This document shows positions 1 through 12,065 of a DNA stretch of 64,000 nucleotides, in pieces; positions within the stretch are counted from its first letter, which is position 1, and each line of letters begins with the position of its first letter. The stretch is from Citrus sinensis. Its lineage: Eukaryota; Streptophyta; Magnoliopsida; Sapindales; Rutaceae. The notes beneath the pieces were generated by a model. The model made no database searches. It had not been told where the DNA came from and saw only the letters and a program-made list of their open reading frames with translations. The position numbers were made by a program, and so were the translations under genes. The stretch covers positions 24,187,501 through 24,251,500 of the forward strand of contig NC_068559.1 in assembly GCF_022201045.2 (NCBI RefSeq), written 5' to 3'.

Positions 1-2190
1 TTTGAACATGGCAAGGATACTTCCGCTTCTGCTCCTGGCATACTTGAAAGAAAAGAAACTGGGGAAAAAAAGAAAAAGGTAAAAATTACGTACCAAATGA
101 GAGTAATTTCATGAAACATGTCAAATGAATTGTCTATGAAATTGAGTGAGAGAAAGAAACTAACAAGAGAAAATCAATGTGAGCATGATGAAGGACACGA
201 TGTTAACAGAAGCTTTGGTCATTTTTTCTCTTGATTGTGATAACTTCGCAGAAAACAAAGATTTTGCACAATTGATTTTTCTCTGCATTTGCTCATAATT
301 TATAGGATTTTAAAGGAAAGGGATGTTATTGGGTTGCTAAATCTGCTGCGTTAAATTTCTTTACTTGTGTATCTTTGAGATTGCATCGGATTGTCCAATA
401 AGTCAAATAACTCTTCTTTAACAATTAATTATATCCCTTAAGCGTTTTGAAAATAAGTGGTTTGACCACTTTTGCGTTATAATTGGATTGTTAAATAAGT
501 CATTATTTGACTTATGAGATAATTTCATAACACCTCATTTGGAATAGAGTTAAGATTATGTCCCAACTGATGTAACATTCATCTAATAGATGGAAAATTT
601 TTAATTTTATTAATTATAAAATTTATCATTTAGTAGATGAATGTCACGTAATATTTGGGACTCAAATTGAGACTCAACCATTGGGATTCCTATCACTATT
701 ATTTGGGATACAAAATCTTGTAAAGATATGATTTCAATTTATTTATTAGTCATCAAATATGATTTTTTAATCAAATAAAATAATAAACATTGTGGTTACT
801 TCACAAGTATGCTCTTATATCCAGCATTAATTTAACAAATATATCTATCAAGTTATTTGTTAAGTGATTGCTTTATCATCATTATTCACTAAATATTTTA
901 CTAAATTATTTAAAAAGTTGATTATTTGAGAGTCCGAAAATTGATTCCTTAAAAAGCTATTAAAATTTTTTATATATTTTGACAAGTATAGGCAAATTAA
1001 AATAGTAGATAAATTAATTTCCTTGATCAATTTTTTTTTGGGAATAATTCAAATGTTGTACTTGAGCTACTCTTGATAATAACTGAAGTGAAAAACATGT
1101 ATCCTACTTTTCGCCTTTATGTACAGATGGGAATCCAAAATCTAGAAATTTGGGTTATTATTTTTGTTATGAATTGTGGTTTCAAGTTTTTTTCTTTTTA
1201 AAATTTTAAGAAGGAATTATGATTAGAAGTTAAATTAAGTTAAAATGTCATGTTAAAATCAGAACTTCGGATTACGTTTTATGTGATTCCATTTTAAAAG
1301 TGAAATGCACCAAATCTCCAAATGCACTAAACGTGGTAATAATAACCTTTATAAATGTCACTCTCCTTACTTTGTGCCATCTAAAGTATTTTATAAGAAT
1401 GATGATGTATGTATCAATAAGAGTATAAAAATTTGTACAAAATTTATAAGAGACCAAAGAAAAGAAAAAGGAAGAAAAATTGTCTTCTAGTGAAATTTTC
1501 TTTTGTCCTATGGTGATGGTATGCAATTTTTATATAAATATTTTTTTACGCCTATGGCTACCAATTTTATAATAAATACATGTATTTTAGATATGAAGGG
1601 GGCTATTAAGTTTTTTACTTCAAATTTTAAGATTAAAAAATCCAATATGTTCAATATAATTGACGACTATAGTATGGTCAAGGAATGGCTGAAATCCAAT
1701 GATCTTCTTAGATATAAGGAAAAAAATTTAAAAAGTAAGAATTAATAATGGTTTACTTCTTGGATTAGGAATGAGAATCATTCTCATTCTTTATTGATAA
1801 TGTTTACATCATAAGTGTTTGTTTTTTAATTTAATGAATCAAAGTGGCTTAGCTTAATTAATTAAGTTAATTAAAGGTGTTTGTTTTTATAACTTAATGG
1901 AACTGTTCAAATAATTTTGACTTAATAAAATAAGTCAATTTTTTCACTTTTTACTAAATGGAGAAATTTGAATTAACCAACTAATTTCTAATGTCAAAAT
2001 TTCCTAATTTATTATTTATTTTTCATGTTTATCCTTCTTCACATTATTTCTCTCATCAAGTTCTTAAATCTTACATTATTGGTAATAGAAGGTATCGCTT
2101 CTTTTGTTTCATTTTCATCAAAATTTATTTATGACTCAAGATTTAGTTGGAGCCATAATTGTCTGTTTCTTTGCTGCCAATACACCTGAA
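1..2190. other. gene-free AT-rich flank
   Basis: I see no convincing gene here. Open frames are short, AT-driven and lack splice-compatible neighbours. The stretch contains one MITE-like inverted repeat (547–678) and otherwise simple A/T-rich DNA. The last part, from about 2150, begins to resemble sequence near 5480, the start of the local duplication described below. Confidence 0.6.
547..678. repeat. MITE-like inverted repeat
   Basis: About 130 bp whose two ends are imperfect inverted repeats. The left arm has GTCCCAACTGATGTAACATT and the right arm read in reverse has GTCCCAAATATTACGTGACA; both continue into CATTCATCTA. Flanks carry a degenerate 10-bp direct repeat (CATTTGGAAT before, CATTGGGATT after), as expected for an old Mutator-type insertion. 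The family is inferred. A similar terminal style is seen at 29937–30128. Confidence 0.5.
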
Positions 2191-2874
2191 TGCGGCTAAA
2201 ATTGATACTTTTGTCTTGTCCATTTTAACTAATCGATCAAGCCATTCGGCATCAAGCGTCAAGCCTGAGGAATTTTGTTCTTTAGTTGCTCAAATTTTCC
2301 TGTAATGTTAAAGGAGACGATTACGTTGGCATCTGAAAGAACAGCTAGCTAGCCTTAAATTAGCTTTGGCAAATCATATGAAATTGTCTTATATGGCAAA
2401 AAAGAAACAGCCGATTATTAGATGTTCGCTCTTGCTTGGTAATGTACGTATGCACAGTAGCCTACACACACACACATGCTGCGTTTGCTTGTGCAACCTT
2501 GTATGGTCCTATACCTTGCGTCGTGATTGTAGATATATCTTCGGGAATGGTAGCTTCTTGATTATATACATATACTTCCACACACACACACATAGTGATT
2601 TTCTAATTCGGAATTTTAAAGTGCAGGAACAATTAGGGAAAGTTTTAAATTCGTAGGATTTAAGAGACTTAAAACTTAAAGCACATAAATTGCATAGTTT
2701 GTTTTCTCAGACTTTCCCACACTTTAAAATTCTGGATTGAAATATTTTTACAGACACACATCTCTATATCGTGAGAAATTTCTTGTTAATTACCTCTTTT
2801 ACGTCATTATAATTGATCAAAACTATAGCTAGCAATATAGTCAAGATAAATATTTAATTAATTATTCTTTTCAG

Positions 2875-3482
2875 GAGTCAGGAAATTCTTTGGAATCATT
2901 TGTCTTTTGATGACGAGGAAGCATATCAGAAAGTTGAGATCATAGTTATCGATGAAATCATCAACAGTACTAAGGTTCCTGAAAATGATTCATCCTCAGC
3001 TGCTAGCAGTACGGGCAAGAATTTGAATTCTCAGAGGGACGACTCTAGTGACAAAACTGAGAAGTTATTAGATATGAAATTTACAATCAAACGGGTTAGA
3101 CACAATTGTCATGGCATTTACGGCTCTATTTGCAGTTCTGAGCATCTCTTAAATCGGTAATGGGAAGATTCAGCCAGAAACGTTATTTATACAGAATCCT
3201 TTTTCATTTGTTGTGTTTCTAATGCTTCTCATGGTTGCTTTCTTCTTTGCTATCAATGGAGTGATATTCAGCGAGAAAATTTCCAACAATCAGTCGAGCT
3301 TTCAGTCTCGTAGCTCTTGTAGGACTTATCCTTTCATTCACAGCCCTATTGTGGCCATTACTACCACCCGAATTGAGCTGGGCTCCATGGATCTTTTTGG
3401 GGTTCACATTTGGCTCGCCGCTTTATCTGTGTGGACAGCAAAGACTATGGAACTTAAGGCAGCGTTGATTACTAATTCGTGA
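2875..3482 (+). pseudogene. broken tandem copy of the four-TM protein gene
   Basis: This segment aligns along its length with the open reading frame at 5927–6541, about 3.05 kb downstream. It shares the acidic N-terminal stretch with QRDDSSDK, the segment MKFTIKRVR, the hydrophobic stretch MVAFFFAINGVIFSEK and the later proline/tryptophan-rich loop. Against that copy it has at least three frame-breaking changes: a 2-bp deletion near 3100, an indel near 3150–3165 that also brings a TAA, and a 1-bp gain near 3272. It cannot encode the full protein. A possible splice acceptor (TTTTCAG) at 2868–2874 is retained. Similarity to the other copy extends upstream to about 2150–2390, so the duplication included non-coding DNA. 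Confidence 0.75.
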
Positions 3483-3845
3483 CACACGTAAATAAGTGTC
3501 AGCTGAATAAAGAATGCCACCCATCACCTTCACACAGCTAGCAGCTGCTTCAGTTTCATGTCATTAGTATTTGTTATTCATTAATTTGGTCTTCTTCACC
3601 GGAAGTATGTATGTAGAAAAAATGTTTTACTTCTTTTCGTATGATTGATTAAGTGCATCTTTCAAAACCGCAGGGCCAAGGCGGTTGTAGGCCCAAAATA
3701 CCTTTTTTTCATATTTATAATTTGAGCCAAACATATTTAATATTTGACATTGCCCCCTTAATTGTTAAATATTTTACATTTATCCCCAACCTGTATGAAC
3801 AGTTTTTAAATTTTGGCACCATAACTTCAAAACTTTGATGGTCCT

Positions 3846-4614
3846 TAGAGCTGGCAAAGTTTGATACGACCTAATTATTTGACACAAACATGACACAAAT
3901 AAATGAGTATAGGTTGTCAAATTTGACACAATTATTAAATGGACCAGGTTTGAGTTGACATGATTATATTTTCCACTCTAAATTAATTTGCAAGTTCTCA
4001 TCATCAAAAATCAAATATTAGATATGATTCTCTTTTCTTTTTTTTTTAAAGGATAAACATATACACAATGTTTCATTTATAAAATTTTATATAGATTTAA
4101 AACTTCAATAATGTAAATGTGTAATATTTTGGTACATGTGTGTGTCTACATACATACATCATACACACACACACACACATATATTTATATATATAGGACA
4201 ATGATCCAATCCCAAATTGTATCACTGTTCGGGAAGCCACCAAGGCCCGTTGGATTTCAATCCAACGGCCCCTGGTGGCTTCTTTCTTTTTTTCTTTTTT
4301 TGTGCAACCAACTGGTGCCTTTGAATACCAGCTTTTGTTCCGCACACGGTTCCAATCCGGAAGTCCCAGATTGGAACAGTACCCTCTATATATGTGTGTG
4401 TGTAAAATAGTGTGTAAATGTTTGATATAAATTTTATAAAGTATATAGATATTAAGAAGATTATTGGATACACAATTTATTTTCTATGTCGGGTTAAGGT
4501 CACAATATTTTGATGTGACTGTTAAATACGTCGTATTTGAGATGACCTAAATTTGATACGACATAAAGCTGACACAACACAAATGCAACCTAGTAATATG
4601 TTTTGCCATATTTA
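3846..4614. mobile_element. possible non-autonomous hAT-like element
   Basis: The left end TAGAGCTGGCAAAG and the inverted right end TAAATATGGCAAAA match at 10 of 14 bases and resemble hAT termini. Inside both ends is diverged GACACAA/TGACAC-rich sequence of a kind often found in plant repeats. I could not find an 8-bp target duplication, so the limits are approximate. It has no coding capacity. A separate foldback element (4195–4390) appears to sit inside it, next to a (CA)n microsatellite at about 4162–4179. Confidence 0.35.
4195..4390. repeat. foldback element with near-perfect 24-bp hairpin
   Basis: Positions 4233–4256 and 4259–4282 are inverted repeats of 24 bases with two mismatches and a 2-base spacer. 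They form a strong hairpin beginning GAAGCCACC and ending GGTGGCTTC. Outer sequences are also weakly inverted: GATCCAATCCCAAATT on the left and, reversed, GTTCCAATCTGGGACTT on the right. Both sides are TATATA-rich, which hides any target duplication. It is best read as a small MITE; a foldback precursor for small RNA is the alternative. Confidence 0.5.
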
Positions 4615-5926
4615 ACAATTCCCACTATTAGCCCAATTCTGGCACTGCTCTTTCCCACAACTTATCAATACCAGCGCTTTCCCTAAATAATTTAGGCTTC
4701 ATTTAGTATAGTTTCTGGAATAAAAAAATGTGTATTTTTATTTTTATAGGATTTTTATATTTTCTAAAAAGGTGTCTTATCTGTTTATAGTTTAACATGT
4801 AGACTAAAAAATTTGGGATATAATAATAATTAATTTTTATTTCGAGCACCAAGATCTATTGATCCTTTCTCGGTGTGTCCGGCTAAAAATCTAGAGTTGA
4901 GGAAGAGTATAAAGGTTTCCAAAAATTGCACTAAAACTCAATTAGCTTCAACTCATGGAATTATATACACGGCTGAGTACAAGCATAATTTAGATTAAAA
5001 CTGTGTGTCAAATTATATGCTTACTTTCAAAAATCACTAAAACCCTTAAAATGCTCCCTCCATTTTAATTTTCTGCTCTCTTGTTAACGGGGAAGATAGA
5101 AGCACCAGTGATTGATAAAGAACAAATTAAGAATCACATTTTAGCTATGCCGTCTTTACCAGAGGAAAAAGCTTAAATTATACCTATAGATGTTAATTTT
5201 TTCCCTTCTAACAAAATATTGCAGCTTAGATGCTCTCTGGCTTCTCGATTTTGCCCAAAAAACTTGTGTGTGGATATTTCCAATGAACTAGGATTTTTGC
5301 ATTCAATCTGATCAAGAACTCCAAATCAATATCATGATAGCCATATTCTATTGCAATTTCAATGGACCAAATCGACTCATATCAGTCAACCCTCGTCAAC
5401 TGAACCCTAGAATTAGCTTTCTTTATTAGTTTTGCTCGATGGATCTTCATCAAAATTTTGTATGCTTCTTTTTTATTCCGTTAAGGCTTTGCTTCAAACA
5501 GATCTTAATGTGGCAAGAAAATTGATATTTTGTCTTGTACAAGTTCGTCTAGTCGATCTATCCCATTCGGCACCACACGTTAAGGCTGTGAAAAGTTTGA
5601 TGTCATTGTTCTCTAATGTCTAAGAAAAATGACTATCTTTTCAATTTCCTTTAGCAGTAATTTAATCTTTGGCAAATTAAAGGAAATTGTTGGATTTTTG
5701 TCCTATACAGCAAACCTCAGCCAATCAGATACCCATTTGCTAACCCAGTGCGACAGACCCTCTATGCGCATCCATATATATATGGAGACTGTTCTTCTTG
5801 TGATTTGTGAAGGCCTCGTTTATTCCTATTATTATGGTAAGAAGTTTCTCGCTAGCAACTTGCATATCAATTTTACTGGTTCATGTATTGTTTCTTATTA
5901 ATTTTTATTTTATTAAATGTTAACAG

Positions 5927-6541
5927 GATTCAAAAAATTCTTCAGATCAGTCTTTTGAATCTACAGGAGAGAATTTTAGGATTCAGAAAGTTGAGATGAT
6001 TGTTATTAATGAAACCAACGGAGGAGTGAGTGAGGTTACTGAAATTGAGACCACTGATACATCGGCTCCAAATTCTTCAGAATATGATCAGAGAGATGAC
6101 TCTAGTGACAAAGATGACAAGTTAATGGATATAAAATTTACAATCAAATGGGTGAGACTCACAATTGTCATGGCCTTTACAGCTCTATTTGCACTTCTGA
6201 GCATCTCTTATATTTCAAACAACGGGAAACTTGAGCCGGAAACCATATTTAGACAGAACCCTTTTTCGTTTATTCTGTTTTTATTGGTTCTGATGGTTGC
6301 TTTCTTCTTTGCTATCAATGGAGTGATATTCAGCGAAAAATTTCCTACTATAAGTAGGGTTTTTACTCTCGTAGCCTTAACCGGTGTCATCCTTTCATTC
6401 ACAGTCTTGTTGTGGGCGTTGCTACCGCCCCAGTTCAGTTGGGCACCGTGGATCTTTTTCATATTCACTTTCGGATCACTGCTTTATATATGTGGTCATA
6501 GACAAATTAAGGAATTTAAAGGGCCTGATGAATTATGTTGA
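5927..6541 (+). CDS. uncharacterised four-helix membrane protein
   Basis: I do not recognise the family. The frame is open from a splice-acceptor-like TTAACAG at 5920–5926 through the stop at 6539–6541; the first ATG in frame is at 5996 and would give 181 residues. The N-terminal ~55 residues are acidic and hydrophilic (QRDDSSDKDDK). They are followed by four hydrophobic segments at roughly residues 54–74, 89–112, 122–146 and 147–165, then a short polar tail. This suggests an integral membrane protein with a cytosolic acidic N-terminus. A 5' exon is likely because the frame stays open upstream to the acceptor. A candidate ATG-containing exon at 5779–5835 ends at GGTAAGAAG but does not join in frame, so the true start is undecided. 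A broken tandem copy lies upstream. A possible poly(A) signal (AATAAA) lies near 6914. Confidence 0.6.
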   Translation, partial: DSKNSSDQSFESTGENFRIQKVEMIVINETNGGVSEVTEIETTDTSAPNSSEYDQRDDSSDKDDKLMDIKFTIKWVRLTIVMAFTALFALLSISYISNNGKLEPETIFRQNPFSFILFLLVLMVAFFFAINGVIFSEKFPTISRVFTLVALTGVILSFTVLLWALLPPQFSWAPWIFFIFTFGSLLYICGHRQIKEFKGPDELC

Positions 6542-6919
6542 ATGATCGATGAATATGAGATCATGATCTAGTCATGATTTTAATACTCATCATTCACTTT
6601 GTCTTGTCAGTTTGGAGGTTTAATTGATCATATATAGATAATAGTACTACCTCATCCTCGTGGATTTGACGTTTGTTCCTCTTCTTTTGCATGATATCTT
6701 CATAAGACCGTTGCGAGATTACAAGAAAGTAAATTTATGTCTACTTTGCTCCTTCAGGCCAATGACCAAGATGCAGTGACCAGTAGCACTGTGGATACTT
6801 AATTTGGTGACTCTGTGGTTTAAGATTTGGATGATGTCTGATCTAAGAATTTGCAAAAAATGTTGTATTGTTGTGTGTATTAGAAGTTTTGTTGTATGCA
6901 TTAGAAGCTTTGTCAATAA

Positions 6920-9390
6920 AAATGTATAAAAAAGATTGCACCTTTTTTTTCCTCATTTTGAGATTCTTTTATTTAAAATTTTCTAAAAGTATGGATGAAC
7001 AAAGCCTAAATTAATTTTTAGGCTTTAGCTAATGCTGTATTAGAATTCAAATTTGAATGGCTGTAGTGTTATTGTTTTGGAATTATTATAGTTATTACTT
7101 TCGTTAAATTTAGGAATTCAATATTAATCTAAGCTTTGTAATTAAGGATATATGAAATTAAATTGTGATTGGTAGTTATTAAATATATATATATATATAT
7201 ATAAGTAAATCTTAACAGTACAACGTTATAAATGCACATGTCGCACAAAATCCTTTTTAAAAAGCCAGCACTCATCGTATGAACATTAGTATCCCAAATT
7301 TTTGGAATAAGCGGTTTGCTGATGTGAACGGTTTTGTTCTAATTTTTTTTTCCCCCTAAAACTATTATTATAAAGAGCTATGCACGACAGGGTTAACTCT
7401 CTCCTCTAATGTATTGTGTTTACAAAACTTGCACAATGTAAAGTATTATGATATTTTTAGTATATTTTTATGGTAATATAATTAATTTCTTTTATTTTCA
7501 GTCATATGAGTGGGATTCGAATCTTAAAATTTTTATACCATTTCAAAAAATTTTACTAACTAGATCAATTAGCACCACACAAAAACACTATTAGAAAGTT
7601 ATTTACTCAATTGATCAAAAGGAACTAATTCTTACCCCCCCCCCCCCCCCCGGTGTATATTATCTCAATGTTATCATTGGAATTCAATGCCCATTATGAT
7701 TAAGAAATATTTCTACTGCAAATTTTAAACTAAGCAAAGACATTCAATGAAAAATAATTTCAAAAGCAAAGAAGAGGTACGGGAAAGAAAATTTTCTGAC
7801 CCCTTAATTAGCAAACCCGGCATTTGTAAAAAGATGGTCACATACATATGCAGCAATGCGAAACGCAATCATCAAACATAATGTACCCTAAGAAAAATAT
7901 TAATTATAAAATAAAAATTAAAAGCTACAATTCCTGCAGAGAGTATGAAACAATATTTAATATTTAGAACAGAAAGCAAATAGGCAAAATTGGGTACCAT
8001 AAACAGAAAATAAACTAATGAGGGCATGTCCTGAAGACGGTAAAAGTTCGATCTTTAATCTCTATTTATAACCTTACGAATCCATTTAGCAGATAATGCC
8101 AGGAGGGTTACCGCAGGACAACGATTCTGTCCGTCTGCATTATCTTGAAATATACGCAAATGTTCCCCAAACTCTGTCGTTGACGGCATTGGATAGCCTG
8201 GTCCTCACAGATGATTATGTATTTTTCTTGTCTTCACTTTAATATCAAAGACAAAACTCTAATTAGGTTTAAATATTACAGTTTTATGAGAAGCAAATTC
8301 TCTTGTGTGCGCCTGTCTCTTCCTCGTTTGTACTTTACTAACCACCATGCCCTAAATTGTACAGGCAATTAAAAGATTAAATATTCGGTCAATCATTTTT
8401 TGATAAATTTACAGTCAACTTAGATACATTTATATGATAAAAATTTTCATTTTGCTCTGGCAAGACAAAAGCAATTTCTTAATGTATTTAAAATTTATGT
8501 CGAAATTTCAAGTGACAATGACAATATCCCTTATTCGAGCATCCATTAATGATAATATTGTTCGAAGAACATGAGGAAAGCAATGATGAAAGGGCCCTTT
8601 AAAAAGGTCAGCGGTTTCGAGTGTTTTTGACAATTACGAGACATAAAAGCGAATATTACAATTACCACAGGACATATTTAACTCGCCACGTAGCTCATAT
8701 ATTTTATAGAGATCAACGTCGAACATAATAAAGCTCCGCTAAGGCCACATGAATGTCAATTGATGTGATTATGCTCAAAATTATATTGATGAAAGGGGTT
8801 CGTTAACTGACATACTTCATAAGAGGAGATTTTGAGCTTGCGTTGAACATTTTGGGGTAAAAAGAATAATGTCAAGAATTTTATACTTAATTCTACTTTA
8901 AGTCTCAACTGATAATGCGATATTTTTTAATTAAATAATAGAATAAATTATAAATAATTTTACATTCATCATCGAATAAATGAATAATGACATTAGAACT
9001 CAAATGTTAATATCTCAAACATTATTCATAAAGTAATAATTACGTAAATATAATTTTGTTACGATAAATCTTGTTTGTAATATCTTTTATATGGTATTTG
9101 TTCTATATTGAAAATTCTATATATTTTTGACAAACTCGAGGTTGATTGCAATTAGCTCTTTGAAGGCTTTATATACCAAGTTTGATACAAGCCATTTACT
9201 CTCATAAGCATAGTCTTATCTATAAGGACCAACTTTATTGAAAAAAAAAATGATAAAATATGAAACAGCATCATATCCAAAAAGAAATACTAGCTTTATT
9301 ATTTTCTAAATCTTGTATTAGAAGTTGGACCTTTCGAAAGTCTTAATTAATTAATTGAATACACCATCTTCATAAGAGCTAGGCATGCTT
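6920..9390. other. gene-free stretch with simple repeats
   Basis: No recognisable gene. It holds an (AT)n run at about 7182–7203 and a 17-base C run at 7635–7651. A slightly more GC-rich patch with a 48-codon open frame lies at 8096–8242, without homology that I recognise. The stretch 8890–9015 has ACATTCATC and AATGACATT arms like those of the MITEs elsewhere in the window. Confidence 0.5.
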
Positions 9391-9397
9391 CTGGTGC

Positions 9398-9764
9398 CTA
9401 TTGGTGCCCCAAGAAGGGGTCGACGGCGGAGACTGGTGGGAATTCATCTTCTTTGCACGCACACCAAGTATCTTTGCAAATGCAAGTTTTGCATTTTCCA
9501 CAAACGCTGATGCTGCAGTCTGTATCCTCCTTGCATCGAAATGAAATTACACGGAACCTCCCTTCAGCTACCATCTCATCTGAATCTGCACATCATTTTC
9601 AACATGCATCAATTAATTCAATCACTATTAAATATGCATGCATAAATGTGATATGTCACCTTTTAAAGTTAATAGGAATGAACATAAATGGATAGGAGAG
9701 ACTTACAGTATGCAAAAACCACGAGGATGACCGTGAGAGCCAATTTGAGTGAAGATTTCTCCAT
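9398..9764 (-). CDS. small secreted cysteine-rich peptide (two exons)
   Basis: Exon 1 (9764–9707) encodes MEKSSLKLALTVILVVFAY, a clear secretory signal peptide. It ends at a consensus donor (GTAAGT). Exon 2 (9585–9398) follows a GTGCAG acceptor and keeps frame to a TAG, giving 81 residues. The mature part has eight cysteines spaced C-x5-C-x4-C-x2-C-x2-C-x1-C-x4-C-x1-C, then a proline-containing tail ending in LGHQ. The spacing recalls defensin-like, NCR or protease-inhibitor peptides but fits none that I can name, so function is unknown; an apoplastic signalling or defence peptide is inferred. A poly(A) signal (AATAAA on the minus strand, 9295–9300) lies about 100 bp past the stop. Oddly, a TATATAAA-like string sits only about 15 bp before the ATG, joined to it by an A run, so the real promoter is probably farther upstream. 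Confidence 0.72.
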
Positions 9765-9779
9765 TTTTTTTTTTTTTAT

Positions 9780-12050
9780 ATATGCACTAGGAATTTATTG
9801 GAAAAGAATTTTATAGGTGAAGCTGTTCGACTGTTCACCAAGAACTTGACTTACATAGATTTTAATTACATGAGATTTTTGCATTAAATGCTATCTTATC
9901 TTCAACACGTGGTATGGTTGTAGAAAAGGAAATCAAGTACAGCACCTATGCTATGCTGCCAAGTTTTCGCCAGTTTTTCTGTACTAACCATTGTGATGAT
10001 TGTTGGAATTTTACGTATTGTTTGGCAATCCCCCCCACGTATGACAATACAATGTCACAACTTATGATGAGAGTACATGCTTTTGATTTCTTTCCCCAAA
10101 AAGAAGCACAAAGTTGTGCTAAATTTAATGAAGGTTCACACGCAGGGTTTGTTTAGAATTGTGATAATTAATGAAATAAGTTGTTTTTACTATACTGAAA
10201 TAACTTTTTGATTAAAAAGTAGTTTGGTATTTAGTAAATTGTGTTTTTGCAGTTGTTTTAAGTTTAAAAAATAGAATACATGTATTTGATAAATTTTATT
10301 ACAAAATATTCTTTTATTATATAATAACTAAAATAGATATAAATTTAAATTGTCTTTTATTTTTAGAGTAAGTTTAATAAAATTGTTTAGACATGCCTTT
10401 TTTATTTTTAAACTTGTAAAATTGTGATGAAATCTAATGAACTTTATATTCTATTATATAAAATATAATAAAAATTCATATTAGTAGAGACATCCAAACA
10501 AAATGAAAAGTTAATATATATTACATTCATAAGCAAGTCTTATATATTCTTGCAATAGAAAATAAGCGTATTAAAAAAAAAGAAAAGGATTTGAACTTAT
10601 TGGCTCGGTTTTGATACTAGAAGAAATGTATAGTAGTTGTGGCAGTAATAAGATATCTAACGGTTCATATTAAGATTTATGGGGAAAAAAAGAAGAAGAC
10701 ATAATTATCTTTTTATTAAAATAATAAGGTTATAATAGAAGTTTTTAAAAAGTATGATGACTTATTTAATAAATTGCTTATAAAAAGTAAACTCCTACTT
10801 GTTATTAAGAGCTACTATCAAAATGGATAAAATTATGAAATAAGCACGTTTAGAAATTTTACCAAATATTATTGTGTCACAATCTATCAAATAAGCAACT
10901 TATAGAGTTTCAATCTCAATCCCAAACGAAGCCTTAATTTTTCACTCATGCCTCGTTTTTGTATATATTGTTGTCTAACGACGTTTAGAATTAAAAGTGA
11001 TCTTATCCCAGGTTGTTTCATGAGCAACCTTTATTATCTTTATTATTTTATTAAGGAAAATTTAAAGATACCGTGACTAAATATCATATTTACCAAATAA
11101 GTATTATTAACTAAACATTATTTCATAATTAGAATTTCGATATCACAAATATATAATAGTGGCTTTTAAGCTACAAAACCGAACGGAATTGTAATAATCA
11201 ATTTTATGTGTTTTCTGTGATAAGAGTTGAGGTTTCATGCTCTTGTCCCCCCATTTTTCTTTCGGACCATTTTAGTTAAGTATGATCTGTACTAGATATC
11301 GGAGCTATTTCTGAAGATTTTGTGTTAGATCTAATCAAATTTTTGCGCTGATTTTTTAGAAAGTTACGATTGGTAATTATCTGATGATAATATAATATTG
11401 GTTGAAGATTATTAAAAGATAGGCACTGGTTCTAAATTCTCCATTGAAATCCCATGTATAAGATTTCTCAGGACAATTTCAGCCCTTGTTATTTTTCACA
11501 CTCATTGTGCGTGGAATTTTCCAACCCGAAAAATGAAAAAAAAAAAAAAAAGACTTTTGCACGTAATTAACGGGATGGTGTGTGCCACTGCTTGTCAAAT
11601 TTAGTCAATTCGCAGTTGTGGTTAATTCTGCCACTGCTAGTGAGTCACAATCGTTTTTGAGAGATACCATTATTGTTATTATTATTTTTTTTTTTTAAGT
11701 GATACTGCTTGTTTAATTTTGGTTGCCGATGGTGAAGCGAGAGAAACAGTGGTGGAGTTGTATCCAATTATTTAACGTCCTTCACCAATACACAGAACAG
11801 TCATGATTCTGAAAGCTAATTAATTAGTAATTGAATGAGAGCCAGAAATTATTATCGAGTTTTATTAACAACGTTCGAAATTTTTGGGTACAATAATCTA
11901 GCATTCGTCATTACAAAAATTAATTCTATTAATTTCAATAGAACTTCATTGCTTGTAATCACAGCCATTATTCATCATAACGTCATGAAATAAAAATGTG
12001 ATTAAGGCCAAGGAAATAGCAACGCCAAAGCTCTTAAGCTGCAGGCACCT
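9780..12050. other. gene-free stretch between the peptide and LTP genes
   Basis: No recognisable gene. Most of it is occupied by a MITE-like repeat (about 10145–10935). The remainder is AT-rich with A and T homopolymers (11534–11551, 11686–11697). The part near 11860–12050 is probably the 3' flank of the lipid-transfer protein gene. Confidence 0.5.
10145..10935. repeat. AT-rich non-autonomous DNA element (likely)
   Basis: The left end AGGGTTTGTTTAGAATTG and the inverted right end AAGGCTTCGTTTGGGATTG are imperfect terminal inverted repeats, of the GGGnnTnGTTTGG style common to plant Tourist/Harbinger-like and related elements. The interior is AT-rich and non-coding. No exact target duplication was found, so the ends may be worn and the class is uncertain. 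Confidence 0.4.
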
Positions 12051-12065
12051 TGTCTCGCATCCATC

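Noticed and set aside
1272..1745. AT-rich open frames near the window start
   Set aside because: Amino-acid content follows base composition (F, I, K, N), overlapping frames are open on both strands, and no domain is visible.
4097..4473. Frames on both strands across the foldback element
   Set aside because: They arise from (CA)n/(TG)n repeats and the palindromic element, not from a gene.
9914..10156. Plus-strand 80-codon frame upstream of the cysteine-rich peptide gene
   Set aside because: Residue composition is random, it runs into a MITE-like repeat, and there is no homology that I recognise.
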